A DNA stretch of 64,000 nucleotides, taken from assembly GCA_002104945.1 (NCBI GenBank), contig MCFH01000024.1, positions 186,001 through 250,000 on the forward strand. The letters are read 5' to 3'. Below the pieces are notes generated by a model. That model was not told the origin of the DNA, searched no databases, and was given only the letters and a program-made list of their open reading frames with translations. Positions 22,870-32,649 of this stretch are shown here, piece after piece; positions within the stretch are counted from its first letter, which is position 1, and every line of letters begins with the position of its first letter. Both the position numbers and the translations under genes were made by a program. The DNA is from Piromyces finnis. Taxonomy: Eukaryota; Neocallimastigomycota; Neocallimastigomycetes; Neocallimastigales; Neocallimastigaceae.

Positions 22870-25544
22870 TTAATTTTCATCTTCTGATGCTGTTTGAACT
22901 TCAATGGCTGTTGATATTTTAGTTGGATTATCCGATTCAGATAGTGTACTTTCTACTTCAATTTCATCTTCATTTTCATCAAAGGTATCATCTGTTTCAA
23001 CATTTTCACTTTTTTTATCACTGTTACTTTTATCTTGTGAGGAGGAAATCTCTAGGACAGAAGAAGAATTCCCTTTTTTATGTTTATAATCTCCTTCTTC
23101 ACCACCACCACCTTCTTCTTCATCTTCTTCATCTTCTTCAATTTCATCCATTTCTTCATCCTCTTCTCCATCATGTGTTGTTTCTATTTCTTCTTGTGTA
23201 TTTTCTTGACTATCTTCAATCATTTCTTCGGTATCTTCAACATCTTCTTCTACTTCTTCTTTTGGTTTAGTTGGCTTACCTTCATCAATTAACATAGAAT
23301 TATTTTTTGATAGTTCTTCATCTTTTTCTTCTTTTCCTTTTTTTAATAATTCATTCTTTGCTGCTAATGTAGTTTTCTTTAATGAACGACCTGATGTTGT
23401 TTCAAACTTATTCATATATAGACATATATATATTTATATTTTTATTTAAATTTTATAAATAGAAATAAAAAAAAAAAAAAAATTCATTATAAATAATGAG
23501 TATAATTAGGATTATTGATCTCTAAATGTAAAAATATTTATTGAATCAATACTATTTCTTATTTTAAATTATTTATTATTAATTACCTTTTGCCATTTAT
23601 AATTTTTACATTTTTTAGCGTTTGGTAAATCTTGAATTAACTTTGCGATAGTAGAAGAAGTGAATCCAAAGTAATCTGGTCCAGAGGCACTATTACTATG
23701 ATCTTTATTTCTCATTTCATTGACAGCTAAAATGTTTTTTTTTTTTTTTTTTTTTTAAATATATATATTTATAATTTATTAAAATTTTATTTTTAAAAAT
23801 TGAATAAAATTGAAATGATTATATTAATTTTATGATACGTTATTAATGATTTAACTATAATGATTTTATTTTAAGTTAATATCTAACCTTTAACAATACT
23901 AATCCATGCTCCTGTAGGTGATGTCGCTGATGTTTTTTTATCGATAGCATCTTCTGGAGTAACTTCAAAAATAGGTGTATTTCCACCATCTTTAACAACA
24001 CATTTATAATTAACATAAATATCTGATTTTACCATACTGAAATAACGTCTATATTCATTATTGGATTAATTTATTTAATGAATAAATGATAAAAAAATTA
24101 AACATAATTATTAAATTTATTTAATATATATGTATTATGAATGTTTATCTATATCGATTGGTTTTATATTTATAGATTTATAATTTTATGAAAAATCTTT
24201 TTTATTATTACCTTGTCAGGGTATAACCAACAGGGAAAATATAACGTTCATTATGAAAACTATCACGATCATAAACTACAGTTCCTAGATTATGTAAGGT
24301 CATTACACCAAGACTAATAGGAAGAATAGCATTACCATTTTCATCTGTATCTACATGCTGAGCTCTTCTAATTGAATTACCACCACGCTTTCTCTTGGAA
24401 CGTCCTTTACGTTTTGATGAAGAAGAATACTCTGTTTGTTCATTTTTATTTTTATGATGATTTCTTTTTGATTCTACATAATAATAATTTATTATTTTAT
24501 TTTGTTTTGTTGATTTTTATTTTTATTATTGTTATTAATTTTAATATATATTTGACAAGAAAAGAAAAAAAAATAATTAATAAAATTTTACTAATAAATA
24601 AAATTTTAATTAATTTTATTTATTATTATATTATATTATATATAATATAATATAATATAATATATTTTATATTTTATTTTTATTTTTTCATTTTTTCATT
24701 TTTTTTTTATTTTTTCTGCTTTTAAAATAATAATAAAAAAGTACCATCTGATTCAACATCGGAACCATCTGATTTTTCTGAAATTTCTGATATTGATTCT
24801 GAATCTGATTCAAATTGTTGTATCTTTTCAATAAGAATACTTTAATAAAAAAATAATGTTAATCATTTTGTGAACATTGTTTTTTATTTTAAAATTTAAA
24901 ATATAAATTATATTATATATTTTGGTTAATTTCATTTATTATTTTTTTTTTTTAATAATTACTCTCTTTCATGTTTTAGATATCTTAGTCTTTTTTTATA
25001 ATGATCTATTTTTGTTTGAAGTTTCTCATTATTATATTTTAATTGATCATTTTCCTAAAAAAAAAAAAAAGCAAATATAGATAGAATAATAATATTAATA
25101 GTATTAGTAAACATTATATATTACATATATCTTTTTTTTTTTTTTTTTTTTTTTCCACTAAACCACTTTTAAAAATTAAAATAAGTAAATAATATTTTAT
25201 AATATTAAACTTTTTTAATATCATTTTAAAAATTAAGAAATTACATTATTAAACTATTTTAAAATTCAAAAACATTTCAAATGAAATATCAAAAAGTTTA
25301 ATACTCTAAATTTTACTGTAATTTTTAAAATTTAGAGTATTAAACTTTTAAAATAGATTTTTTTTTGAAATGGGTCAACCATTAATTTTTTTTTTTTTTT
25401 TTTTTTTTTCAAATTATATCATTATTAATGATAGATATATAAAATATTAAAACAGTATAGAATAATAATAATAAGACATACATTTAGAACTTTATTAAGA
25501 TTCTTCTTTAAACGTTTATACTTTTCTTCTGCTTTGGTATCCAT
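22870..25544 (-). CDS. FYRN/FYRC-domain nuclear protein (TBRG1-like)
   Basis: Seven exons (25544-25482, 25054-24963, 24839-24745, 24473-24212, 24048-23888, 23726-23587, 23406-22870) join in frame to 449 aa. Residues 1-65 are a charged coiled coil (YKRLKKNLNKVLNENDQLKY and on). A basic patch KRKGRSKRKRGG, a likely nuclear signal, precedes FYRN at about 133-172: LGVMTLHNLGTVVYDRDSFH then IFPVGYTLTR. FYRC spans about 173-275: DIYVNYKCVVKDGGNTPIFE, VTPEDA, ASGPDYFGFTSSTIAKLIQD and CKNYKWQKF. The tail from 276 is strongly acidic and Glu/Ser-rich. Coiled coil plus FYRN-FYRC without SET, PHD or JmjC matches TBRG1-type chromatin proteins rather than MLL/trithorax or KDM5. The exact complex is unknown. 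Confidence 0.87.
25292..25349. repeat. Perfect 23-bp inverted repeat within intron 1 of the FYR gene
   Basis: The left arm 25292-25314 (core AGTTTAATACTCTAAATTTT) is perfectly complementary to 25327-25349, leaving a 12-base loop. In the transcript this would be a strong hairpin. It may be a remnant of a miniature inverted-repeat element. Confidence 0.9.
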
Positions 25545-26461
25545 TTCTTAATATATTTTATATGTAAAATGTCTTCTTTATCAATTTTTATATAGGTTTA
25601 CTTTTTTTTTTTATTTTACAATTAATCTTTGTAATAAGAGTATTTAAGACTTTTATTGTTTCTTTCTTTACCCTCTTTTTGTTTTTTTAAGGAAATTTTA
25701 AAACTTTTTTACTTTTCTTTTCTTCTCTTTTAAAAGTGGTAAATAAAATATAGGGTTTTTTTTTTTTAATTTTGATAATTTCAAATTTTATTTACAATTT
25801 AAATTGACAGTACATTAATAGTAATATTCTTAAATGGTATTCTTTAACATAATAGTAATAATATATGATAATTTCTATTTCTTTTTAAATAGTATTATTA
25901 TTTTGATATGGATAATGGTATAGATAGATAGTTTTTTTTTGTTGATAAATAAATATATGTATTATAATGGTTTAAATATAAATTTGGTAAATTATTTTTT
26001 CTTTAAAAAAAATAATTTATATATATATTTTTGAATTAAATTGGAAATTATGAATTTTTTGTTTTAGGTTTTTAGTTTTTAAATAAAAAACTTTTATTTT
26101 GAAAGGTTTTTTTTTTTTTTTTTTTTTATCTTTAATATTGAAATTATATAAAATGAGTTAATTGAAATAATTTAATTTAATTATTGACGAATTATTATAA
26201 TTTACCCTTTTATATATATTTGTTTTTAATATTTAAAGTGCATTTTATGTTGATATATAAATAATATGTATTGTAGAATTTATGTTGACAACTTTTATAT
26301 TAAGAATAGTATTTTATTTCCAAGGTAACTAACTTTGTTGAAATACTAGCCAAAAAGAATGTAATAAAAAGAAAAACCTTTTTATTATTATATATTTAGT
26401 AAAAATAATATAAATAAATATTTCAATAAGAATACTATAATAATAACAGTAATAATAATAG

Positions 26462-26495
<34 letters not shown>

Positions 26496-28063
26496 GAGTA
26501 AAAATAAAAAAAAAATATCAATTTATTAGAGAAGGAAAAAAAAAAAAATTTTTTTATATTAAAAAATCCTAATTTTTAATTTTTAATATATAGAAAGAAA
26601 GGATCTATTACTAATACAAAAAAAAAAAAAAAAAACACTTTATTAAAAAAAAAAAAAATTATTATTAAATGTCTATAAATATATTTTATTATTTTATTAT
26701 TATTTTAAAAAGTTTTTAAAGAAAAAAATAAATAAATAAAAAAGGAAAAAGAATGGTTTTTACCTTTTTTATTTAAAAAAATAATTAATTTGTTTTTAAT
26801 GAGAAAATATTAAATTAATTATAATAAATAAATTTATTAAAAAAAAAAGGGAAAAAAAAAGGTTTTATTCTTACAATCTACAATAATTAATACATTATTA
26901 AATAAATGGATGAATAAATAAAATTTTAAATTAATTAATTAATAAATAAATAAATGAATAAATTAAATAAATATTTAATCCTATTACAAAAAAATATTAT
27001 TTAATACCTTTTAATTTATATTTATATTATTATTATAATAATAATATTTATCTAATAATAATACACTTTATATTTATAATTATCCTTTTTCATCATCATC
27101 ATTATTATTATTTTTCCTTTAAAATTCTTAAAGTATCTCATCTCACTAAAAAAAAATTTTATTTTTTTTTTATCCTACTCTTTACACCTACCCTTTTTGA
27201 ATAAATATTTATTATTAATTTAGTATTAATTCTACATTAATTCATTCATTAATTACCTATTTATATATAGATGCATTAAAAAATAAAATAAATAAAAATC
27301 CACTTCTTTTTTTATATATAGAGTGAATAAAAAAAAAAAAAGCAAGAACTTAATTCCAAAAATATCAAAAACTTTAAAAATTGATTTTTGATACATTCCT
27401 TTCTTTTTAATAAATAATTTTATTTTTAATTTAATGTAAACTTTATTTATTATAAAAATGATGGTTTAGGTTTTTTTTTAAATTCATACTAAAAATCAAG
27501 GTTACTTTTTTTTTTAAATAAACCATTTAAAATATTATGAATTTCAATTTTATATTAACACATTGCATTCATTACATTATAAAGAAAGAAAAAAGGATTT
27601 TCATTCATGCATTTCAAAAAAAAAAAATAATAAAATTAATTATGATCATTTAAAGTTTATGTTATTCATGTTTGTTTTTATCATAATAATAATGATAAAG
27701 TAATTTAATAATAGATTTATTTTATATAAAAAATAAAGTAACATAATTATATAATTCAATTGACATAATTATACTTTTTGTATATATAATTAAATAATTT
27801 ATTGAACATGATTATACTTTTATATATTATTAAATGAATGTTACTAATAAAGATACCATTATCTTTGTGTTTTATTTTATTTTTTTCATAAAGATTATTT
27901 AGTATTTATTTTCAATTATTAAATGGACAAGTCAAAAATTCATTATTTTTATTATTTTTGGATGTTAACAATACATTTTAAATTACATACATTAAAAATG
28001 TGAATGAATTAAATTTGATGTATTTATAATGTATCTATAATGCATTTATATTTTATTTAAGTG
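25545..28063. other. Intergenic spacer upstream of the FYR gene
   Basis: About 2.5 kb of A/T-rich DNA with many homopolymers and short AAT and TAAA repeats. I see no ORF or RNA gene. The SINE-like element abuts its right end. Confidence 0.6.
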
Positions 28064-28607
28064 ATAGATATAGGCTTCGTTCCAGTTTTTATCCTGGTTG
28101 TTAAGGCGTTTCCTTAGCATACATAAGGCTTCTGGTTCGACCCCGCAGATGTCAGTGCCTGTGGATTTTCCCACTGGGTTTGCCATGGGTTGGGTTATGA
28201 TATTCAGGTAAGTATAAATGAACTTTCTAATTTACTACTATGATAATAACACTCGTCTAGCCGGCCTGAGAGGGTCTAGTGTACATGGTACATTCCAAAT
28301 TAGAACTTAATAAGTGGTGACTTAGGCTATGCCAAAAACACATAATATTCCTTAATCAATTTAAGTGTAAACATTAGGGGGCGGTTGACACGTGATCAAA
28401 TTGACTATAAGAGGCTTAGCATCGTAGTTATGAAATATCGTACAACGACATGCATCTAATGTACATGGATTAAGTGAGCGTCGAAGCTGAAGAAACAGTA
28501 TGACAGACCAGGAGGGTCACAACCACCTAGCAATAGGAATGAGCCAACGTTTCTCTAAGAACCACCATTGGAGCTAACTCTGATCGATGGGAGAAATGCA
28601 CTCGGAA

Positions 28608-28653
<46 letters not shown>

Positions 28654-28658
28654 AGGCT
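28064..28658 (+). mobile_element. SINE-like retroposon with tRNA-like head, poly(A) tail and 13-bp target-site duplication
   Basis: A 534-bp block (28077-28610) of much higher G+C than anything nearby, ending in 36 A residues (28611-28646) and flanked by the direct repeat ATAGATATAGGCT (28064-28076 and 28646-28658). The head has a pol III box A-like TGGTTGTTAAGG (28095-28106), a 5-bp stem with 7-base loop (CCTTA 28112-28116, TAAGG 28124-28128) resembling an anticodon arm, and GGTTCGACCCC (28134-28144), which fits the box B consensus GGTTCGANNCC. All six frames are closed, so it is non-autonomous. The body contains TA(G/A)TGTACATGG twice (28277-28288, 28457-28468). The intact poly(A) tail and matching duplications indicate a recent insertion. 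A partner LINE is not in the window. Confidence 0.85.
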
Positions 28659-28983
28659 ATAGAATGTTATCTTTGAAATATTTATACAATTAATAGTATT
28701 ATATTATATTTAGCTTAATATTTAGTATTACTATTTTATTACTTTATTAACTGTATTTTTTTTATATTTATATTTGTTAATATTAAATATTTTTTTTTTT
28801 TCAATTCTTAATAATATTATATCATGTTTATAATGTTTATATTTTATTGTTATTTTATTATTATAATTATTAATATAGTGTAGATTAATATATCCATTTT
28901 AATTTTTTTTTTAATTTTTTTTATAAATTGAACAAATCCGTCTTTTTTCACGGACAGAGAGATGGAGGATAGAGAATTTATAA
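28659..28983. other. Short spacer downstream of the YoeB-domain ORF
   Basis: A/T-rich 3' flank between the retroposon and the end of the toxin-domain ORF; nothing else seen. Confidence 0.6.
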
Positions 28984-29412
28984 TTATTGTTGTCTATTGA
29001 GTTGTTCATAATGATCATTACATGAAAAAAGATTAACTTTATCACCATCGACTTCATAAATAAGTCTATATTGTTTATCTATTCTTCTTGAATACATATT
29101 TCTATTATGCCATTTTAGTTGTTCGGGTTGACCTATTCCTTTAAATGGATCCTTTTTTATGGCTTCAATTAACTTTTTAATTTTCTTATAAATATCAGGA
29201 CTATCTTTTTTCCATCTATTTATATCTTTATTACATTTATCAGTAGATACTCCCCATTCTTCATTATCTTCTGGTATATCTCTTTCCATTGAAAATATTT
29301 GCATTTTTGAAGAAGCTTCTTTTTTAGACTCATATCTTTTTAAAATATTTTCAATATCTTTTCTTTTTTTTATCAGTGAACTTTTTAATAATATCAAATA
29401 CTGTTTTATCAT
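28984..29412 (-). CDS. YoeB/Txe-family toxin domain downstream of ankyrin repeats
   Basis: 142-aa ORF. Its last ~80 residues match the bacterial YoeB mRNA interferase family (RelE superfamily), which cleaves mRNA on the ribosome: DINRWKKDSPDIYKKIKKLI, DPFKGIGQPEQLKW, then YSRRIDKQYRLIY and CNDHYE at the end. Glu97, Arg110/Arg116 and His134 fall where YoeB has its catalytic Glu46, Arg59/Arg65 and His83, so the active-site set looks complete. The first ~60 residues are a charged segment unlike YoeB. The ORF overlaps the 3' end of the ankyrin ORF (29351-31438) by 62 bases in another frame, at an A-rich run near 29365-29375. The domain therefore probably began as the C-terminus of the ankyrin protein and is now separated by a frame change or a base error. 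No YefM/Phd-type antitoxin is visible nearby. YoeB is otherwise prokaryotic, so bacterial origin is likely. Confidence 0.82.
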   Translation of the reverse strand: MIKQYLILLKSSLIKKRKDIENILKRYESKKEASSKMQIFSMERDIPEDNEEWGVSTDKCNKDINRWKKDSPDIYKKIKKLIEAIKKDPFKGIGQPEQLKWHNRNMYSRRIDKQYRLIYEVDGDKVNLFSCNDHYEQLNRQQ

Positions 29413-31438
29413 TTATGTCTTTTATAGATGTCTTTGCCCTTTTCTTGATTAATAATTTTACTATTCGAAGGAAATATTCCTCTGTTGATTCCATTAATGC
29501 AGTTCTTTTTTTCTTATTGGATGAATTGATTATTTTTTCATTTTTATTAAGTAATTCGACTGTAACGTCAAAATGACCATTTCTTGCTGCACGAATCAAG
29601 GCATTATCTCCATTGATTTTGTTTTTAAATGAAAGATCAGCATCATAAGATAATAATATTCTTACTAATTGATGATTATTATTATTGGAAGCGATTATTA
29701 ATGGGGTATCGCCAGATTTATTTGTTTTGTTTATATCGATGAGTAATTCTCCATCTTTATATTTACTTTCCATCAATGAATCTATTTTATCAATGTCACC
29801 ATTAGACACAGCTTCGAATAATTCATCATGAATATTTTTGATAAATTCAGGCGTGACTTCTTCTCTGGAGAACACGCTTGGTGTTGGTTCAACTTGTTCT
29901 TTGGATGGTTCTGTTGGTGTTGGTACAATTTCGGTTTCTTCTTTAGAAGGTTCAATTTGTTGTTCTTCTTTTTCTTCTTCTTCCTCTTCTGATTCTAATT
30001 CCGATTGAATTAAATTAATAATTTTCTTTCTATTTGTATTCTTGGCACAATCTAATACAGTTTCATCAAATTCGTTTTTCTCTTTAAGAACTTTGCTCTT
30101 GCTTGATTTATCCAATTTATTTAATTCTTCTAATATACGTTTAATTAATCGTACATCTCCACTTTCAATAGCATACATTAATGGGGTAAGACCGAAGAAA
30201 TCTACAGTACTGATGATATTAGCATGATGGCGTATTAACATATCAATAACATTCCTATGCCCTTGTGCCATAGCACACATTATTGCTGTGACACCATCAG
30301 CACTAGGCATATTAACATCAATTTTTGGGTGGTTTAATAACAATTCAACGATATCTTCGTATCCTTTCTCAGAAGCTAAAATCAATGCGGTATCTCCGTA
30401 ACAATTTATTGCATTGACATCAATTTTAGGATGTTTTAATAAAGATTCAACAATGTCTTTATATCCATATCTTGAGGCATAATTCAATGGAGTAATTTTA
30501 TTTTTATTTTTAATATTAACGTCGACTTTAGGATGATTGACTAACATCTCAACTATTGAGGCACGTTCATTTCTTGTAGCATACATTAATGCAGTGTAAT
30601 CTTCATCATCTTGTAGGTTCACGTCGATGTTTGGATGCTCTAATAACAATTCGACTTCTGATTCATTTCCTCTTTGAGCTGCATACATCAATGCAGTAAT
30701 ACTATAGATATCTTGAGCGTTGACATCGATTGTTGGTTGATTTAATAAAAGCTTTAATTCATTACTACATTTATTTCCAGCTGCATAAATCAATGCGGTG
30801 TATCCATTTTCAGCCTTCTTATTAATTTCGATTTCAGGGCGATTCAATAATAATTTTACGATTTCTCCATTACCGAGTTGTGAAGCAAACATTAATGCAG
30901 TGACACCTTCGTTATTACTTAAATTAATATTGATATCCTTATGTTTCAAAAACAATTCAGCTATTTCAGTTTTTCCAAAATATGCAGCAAACATTAATGG
31001 TGTATCACCGGTTTTAAATTTTGTATTCACATTAATGTCAAAATGATTCAAGAGATGTTTAACTTTTTCTATGTTTCCATTTTCAGTTGAATTAAAAATT
31101 GATAATGTTCTTAAATTTTCATTTAAATATTCTGCCAACATTTCAGCAATTTCATTATGTCCATATTGTATGGCAAGTAAAAATGCTTGAGCATATTGCA
31201 TTTCAGGATTGATAATGGGTTGATCCAATAATAATTTAACAATGTCTAAATGACCATTTGTAGCTGCAAACATCAATGCTGTTCCTCCTTCATTATTTTT
31301 GATATTTACATCAATTTTTGGATGATTTAATAAAAGTTTAACTATTTTTATATTTCCTTGTTGGGATGCACACATCAATGGTGTGTCACCATTATCCATT
31401 TTTGCATTAACATTGATATCAAAACGATTCAAAAGTTG
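29351..31438 (-). CDS. Ankyrin-repeat protein, main open segment
   Basis: About 695 codons open from just after an in-frame TAA (31439-31441) to a stop at 29351. It carries more than a dozen ankyrin repeats with the usual G-TALM-A---G---IV-LLL--P-ID-N spacing, for example GGTALMFAATNGHLDIVKLL. Repeats give way at about residue 470 to an acidic EEEEEEKEEQQ and a Pro/Thr/Glu linker (residues about 480-525), then three more repeats end in a Lys-rich tail. Ankyrin repeats are protein-binding scaffolds; the target is unknown. The segment is continuous in frame with the upstream ankyrin ORF (31441-32260) apart from that TAA, and is followed in another frame by the YoeB domain. Translation would need an internal start or readthrough, so the gene is either decaying or contains a sequencing error. 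Confidence 0.85.
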   Translation of the reverse strand, partial: QLLNRFDINVNAKMDNGDTPLMCASQQGNIKIVKLLLNHPKIDVNIKNNEGGTALMFAATNGHLDIVKLLLDQPIINPEMQYAQAFLLAIQYGHNEIAEMLAEYLNENLRTLSIFNSTENGNIEKVKHLLNHFDINVNTKFKTGDTPLMFAAYFGKTEIAELFLKHKDININLSNNEGVTALMFASQLGNGEIVKLLLNRPEIEINKKAENGYTALIYAAGNKCSNELKLLLNQPTIDVNAQDIYSITALMYAAQRGNESEVELLLEHPNIDVNLQDDEDYTALMYATRNERASIVEMLVNHPKVDVNIKNKNKITPLNYASRYGYKDIVESLLKHPKIDVNAINCYGDTALILASEKGYEDIVELLLNHPKIDVNMPSADGVTAIMCAMAQGHRNVIDMLIRHHANIISTVDFFGLTPLMYAIESGDVRLIKRILEELNKLDKSSKSKVLKEKNEFDETVLDCAKNTNRKKIINLIQSELESEEEEEEKEEQQIEPSKEETEIVPTPTEPSKEQVEPTPSVFSREEVTPEFIKNIHDELFEAVSNGDIDKIDSLMESKYKDGELLIDINKTNKSGDTPLIIASNNNNHQLVRILLSYDADLSFKNKINGDNALIRAARNGHFDVTVELLNKNEKIINSSNKKKRTALMESTEEYFLRIVKLLIKKRAKTSIKDINDKTVFDIIKKFTDKKKKRY

Positions 31439-32260
31439 TTAAACTTTTTCTATATTTTCACTTACAATGGATGTGAAGAATGATAATGTTCTTGAATCTT
31501 CATCTACATATTCTCCCAATAGTTGAATGATTTCACTATGTTCATATCTCATAGCAAGTGATAATGCATGTTTACCTTGTGTTTTAAGATCGATAGTGGG
31601 TTGATCCAACAATAATTTAACAATGTCTAAATGACCATTTGTAGCTGCAAGCATCAATGCTGTTCCTCCTTCATTATTTTTAATATTTACATCAATTTTT
31701 GGATGATTTAATAAGAGTTTAACGGTTTCTAAATTTCCTTTTTCAGCTGCGCACATTAATGGGGTAAAGAGTTGTGGCCTATCCTGAATATTAACATCGA
31801 TATTTGGTTGCTCCAACAATAATTTAACAATTTTTTCATAGTTTTTTTGTTCTGATGCGAAAATCAATGGAATGAATTCATTAATATTCGGATTATTTGA
31901 ATATTTTATTCTAACATTAATATCAACAGGATTCGTTTTAAGCATAAATTTTATTTTATTATAATTCCCATCAGTAATCATTTTATGGAAAAGATTATTA
32001 GCAATTTGAATATTGACATTAAGCATATCAATGCTTTGTTGAACTTCTATTGGTGCTTTATTCTTAGCTAACTGTATATTAGCACCATACTTTAATAATA
32101 ACAGAGTTTTTTCAAGACTTTTTTCTTGAAACGCTATAGTTAATGCAGTATATCCATTCTTATCTTGAGCATTAACTTCCACACACCTATCTCCTTTATC
32201 ATTTTTTATATCCAATACTTCTTTTATAATTTCACAGTTTGCATATTTTGTAGCATACAT
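31439..32260 (-). pseudogene. Ankyrin-repeat 5' segment, ended by an in-frame stop
   Basis: 273 codons with about seven ankyrin repeats (GYTALTIAFQEKSLEKTLLL; FTPLMCAAEKGNLETVKLLL; GGTALMLAATNGHLDIVKLL). It ends at TAA 31439-31441, and the same reading frame then continues through the next 695 codons. A very similar repeat pair inside the downstream segment (around 31060-31360) has Lys where this copy has the stop, so the stop looks like a point change after internal duplication. Upstream, a repeat-like NIKNSDKRTLLMYA starts directly after TTATTATAG, so a further 5' exon may exist or the gene may be 5'-truncated; I could not find a credible first exon. Confidence 0.7.
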
Positions 32261-32649
32261 TAATAATGTACGTTTATCAGAGTTTTTAATGTTAAAACTA
32301 TAATAAAAGTAAGACTATATTTAGAATAATAGAATATTAATTCATTATTTATATAAAAATAACTATTTAAACAATATAAAATGAAAAACTCTTTTTTTTT
32401 TTTTTTAATATAAAATGTTTTAAACTTTGATAAAAAAAAATAAATAGAACATTATATTTTAAAATTTTAAAATGAATTATTTTTTATTTTTTTTTAAAGA
32501 TAGAATAGAATTGTAAAAAAAAAAAAAAATAAAGATAATCATATTCATTTTAGTTTAATTTTAATTATTATTATTATTATTATATGTGTATGTGTGCTAA
32601 TAAATAATTTTATTTCTATTTCGATTTCTATTTTTAATTATAGGTAGAA
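32261..32649. other. Spacer upstream of the ankyrin gene
   Basis: A/T-rich, with an acceptor-like TTATTATAG at its left edge that could splice an unseen first ankyrin exon. No ORF otherwise. Confidence 0.5.

Noticed and set aside
24372-24650. 92-aa plus-strand ORF
   Set aside because: Antisense shadow of the FYRN-encoding exon plus intron.
28077-28610. G/C-rich island as a functional tRNA or other structured RNA gene
   Set aside because: Only part of a cloverleaf forms, and the poly(A) tail with flanking duplications is explained better by retroposition.
29365-29375. Programmed ribosomal frameshifting between the ankyrin and YoeB frames
   Set aside because: An A-rich run is present, but no stimulatory structure is visible and a base-count error or mutation is simpler; left open for checking.
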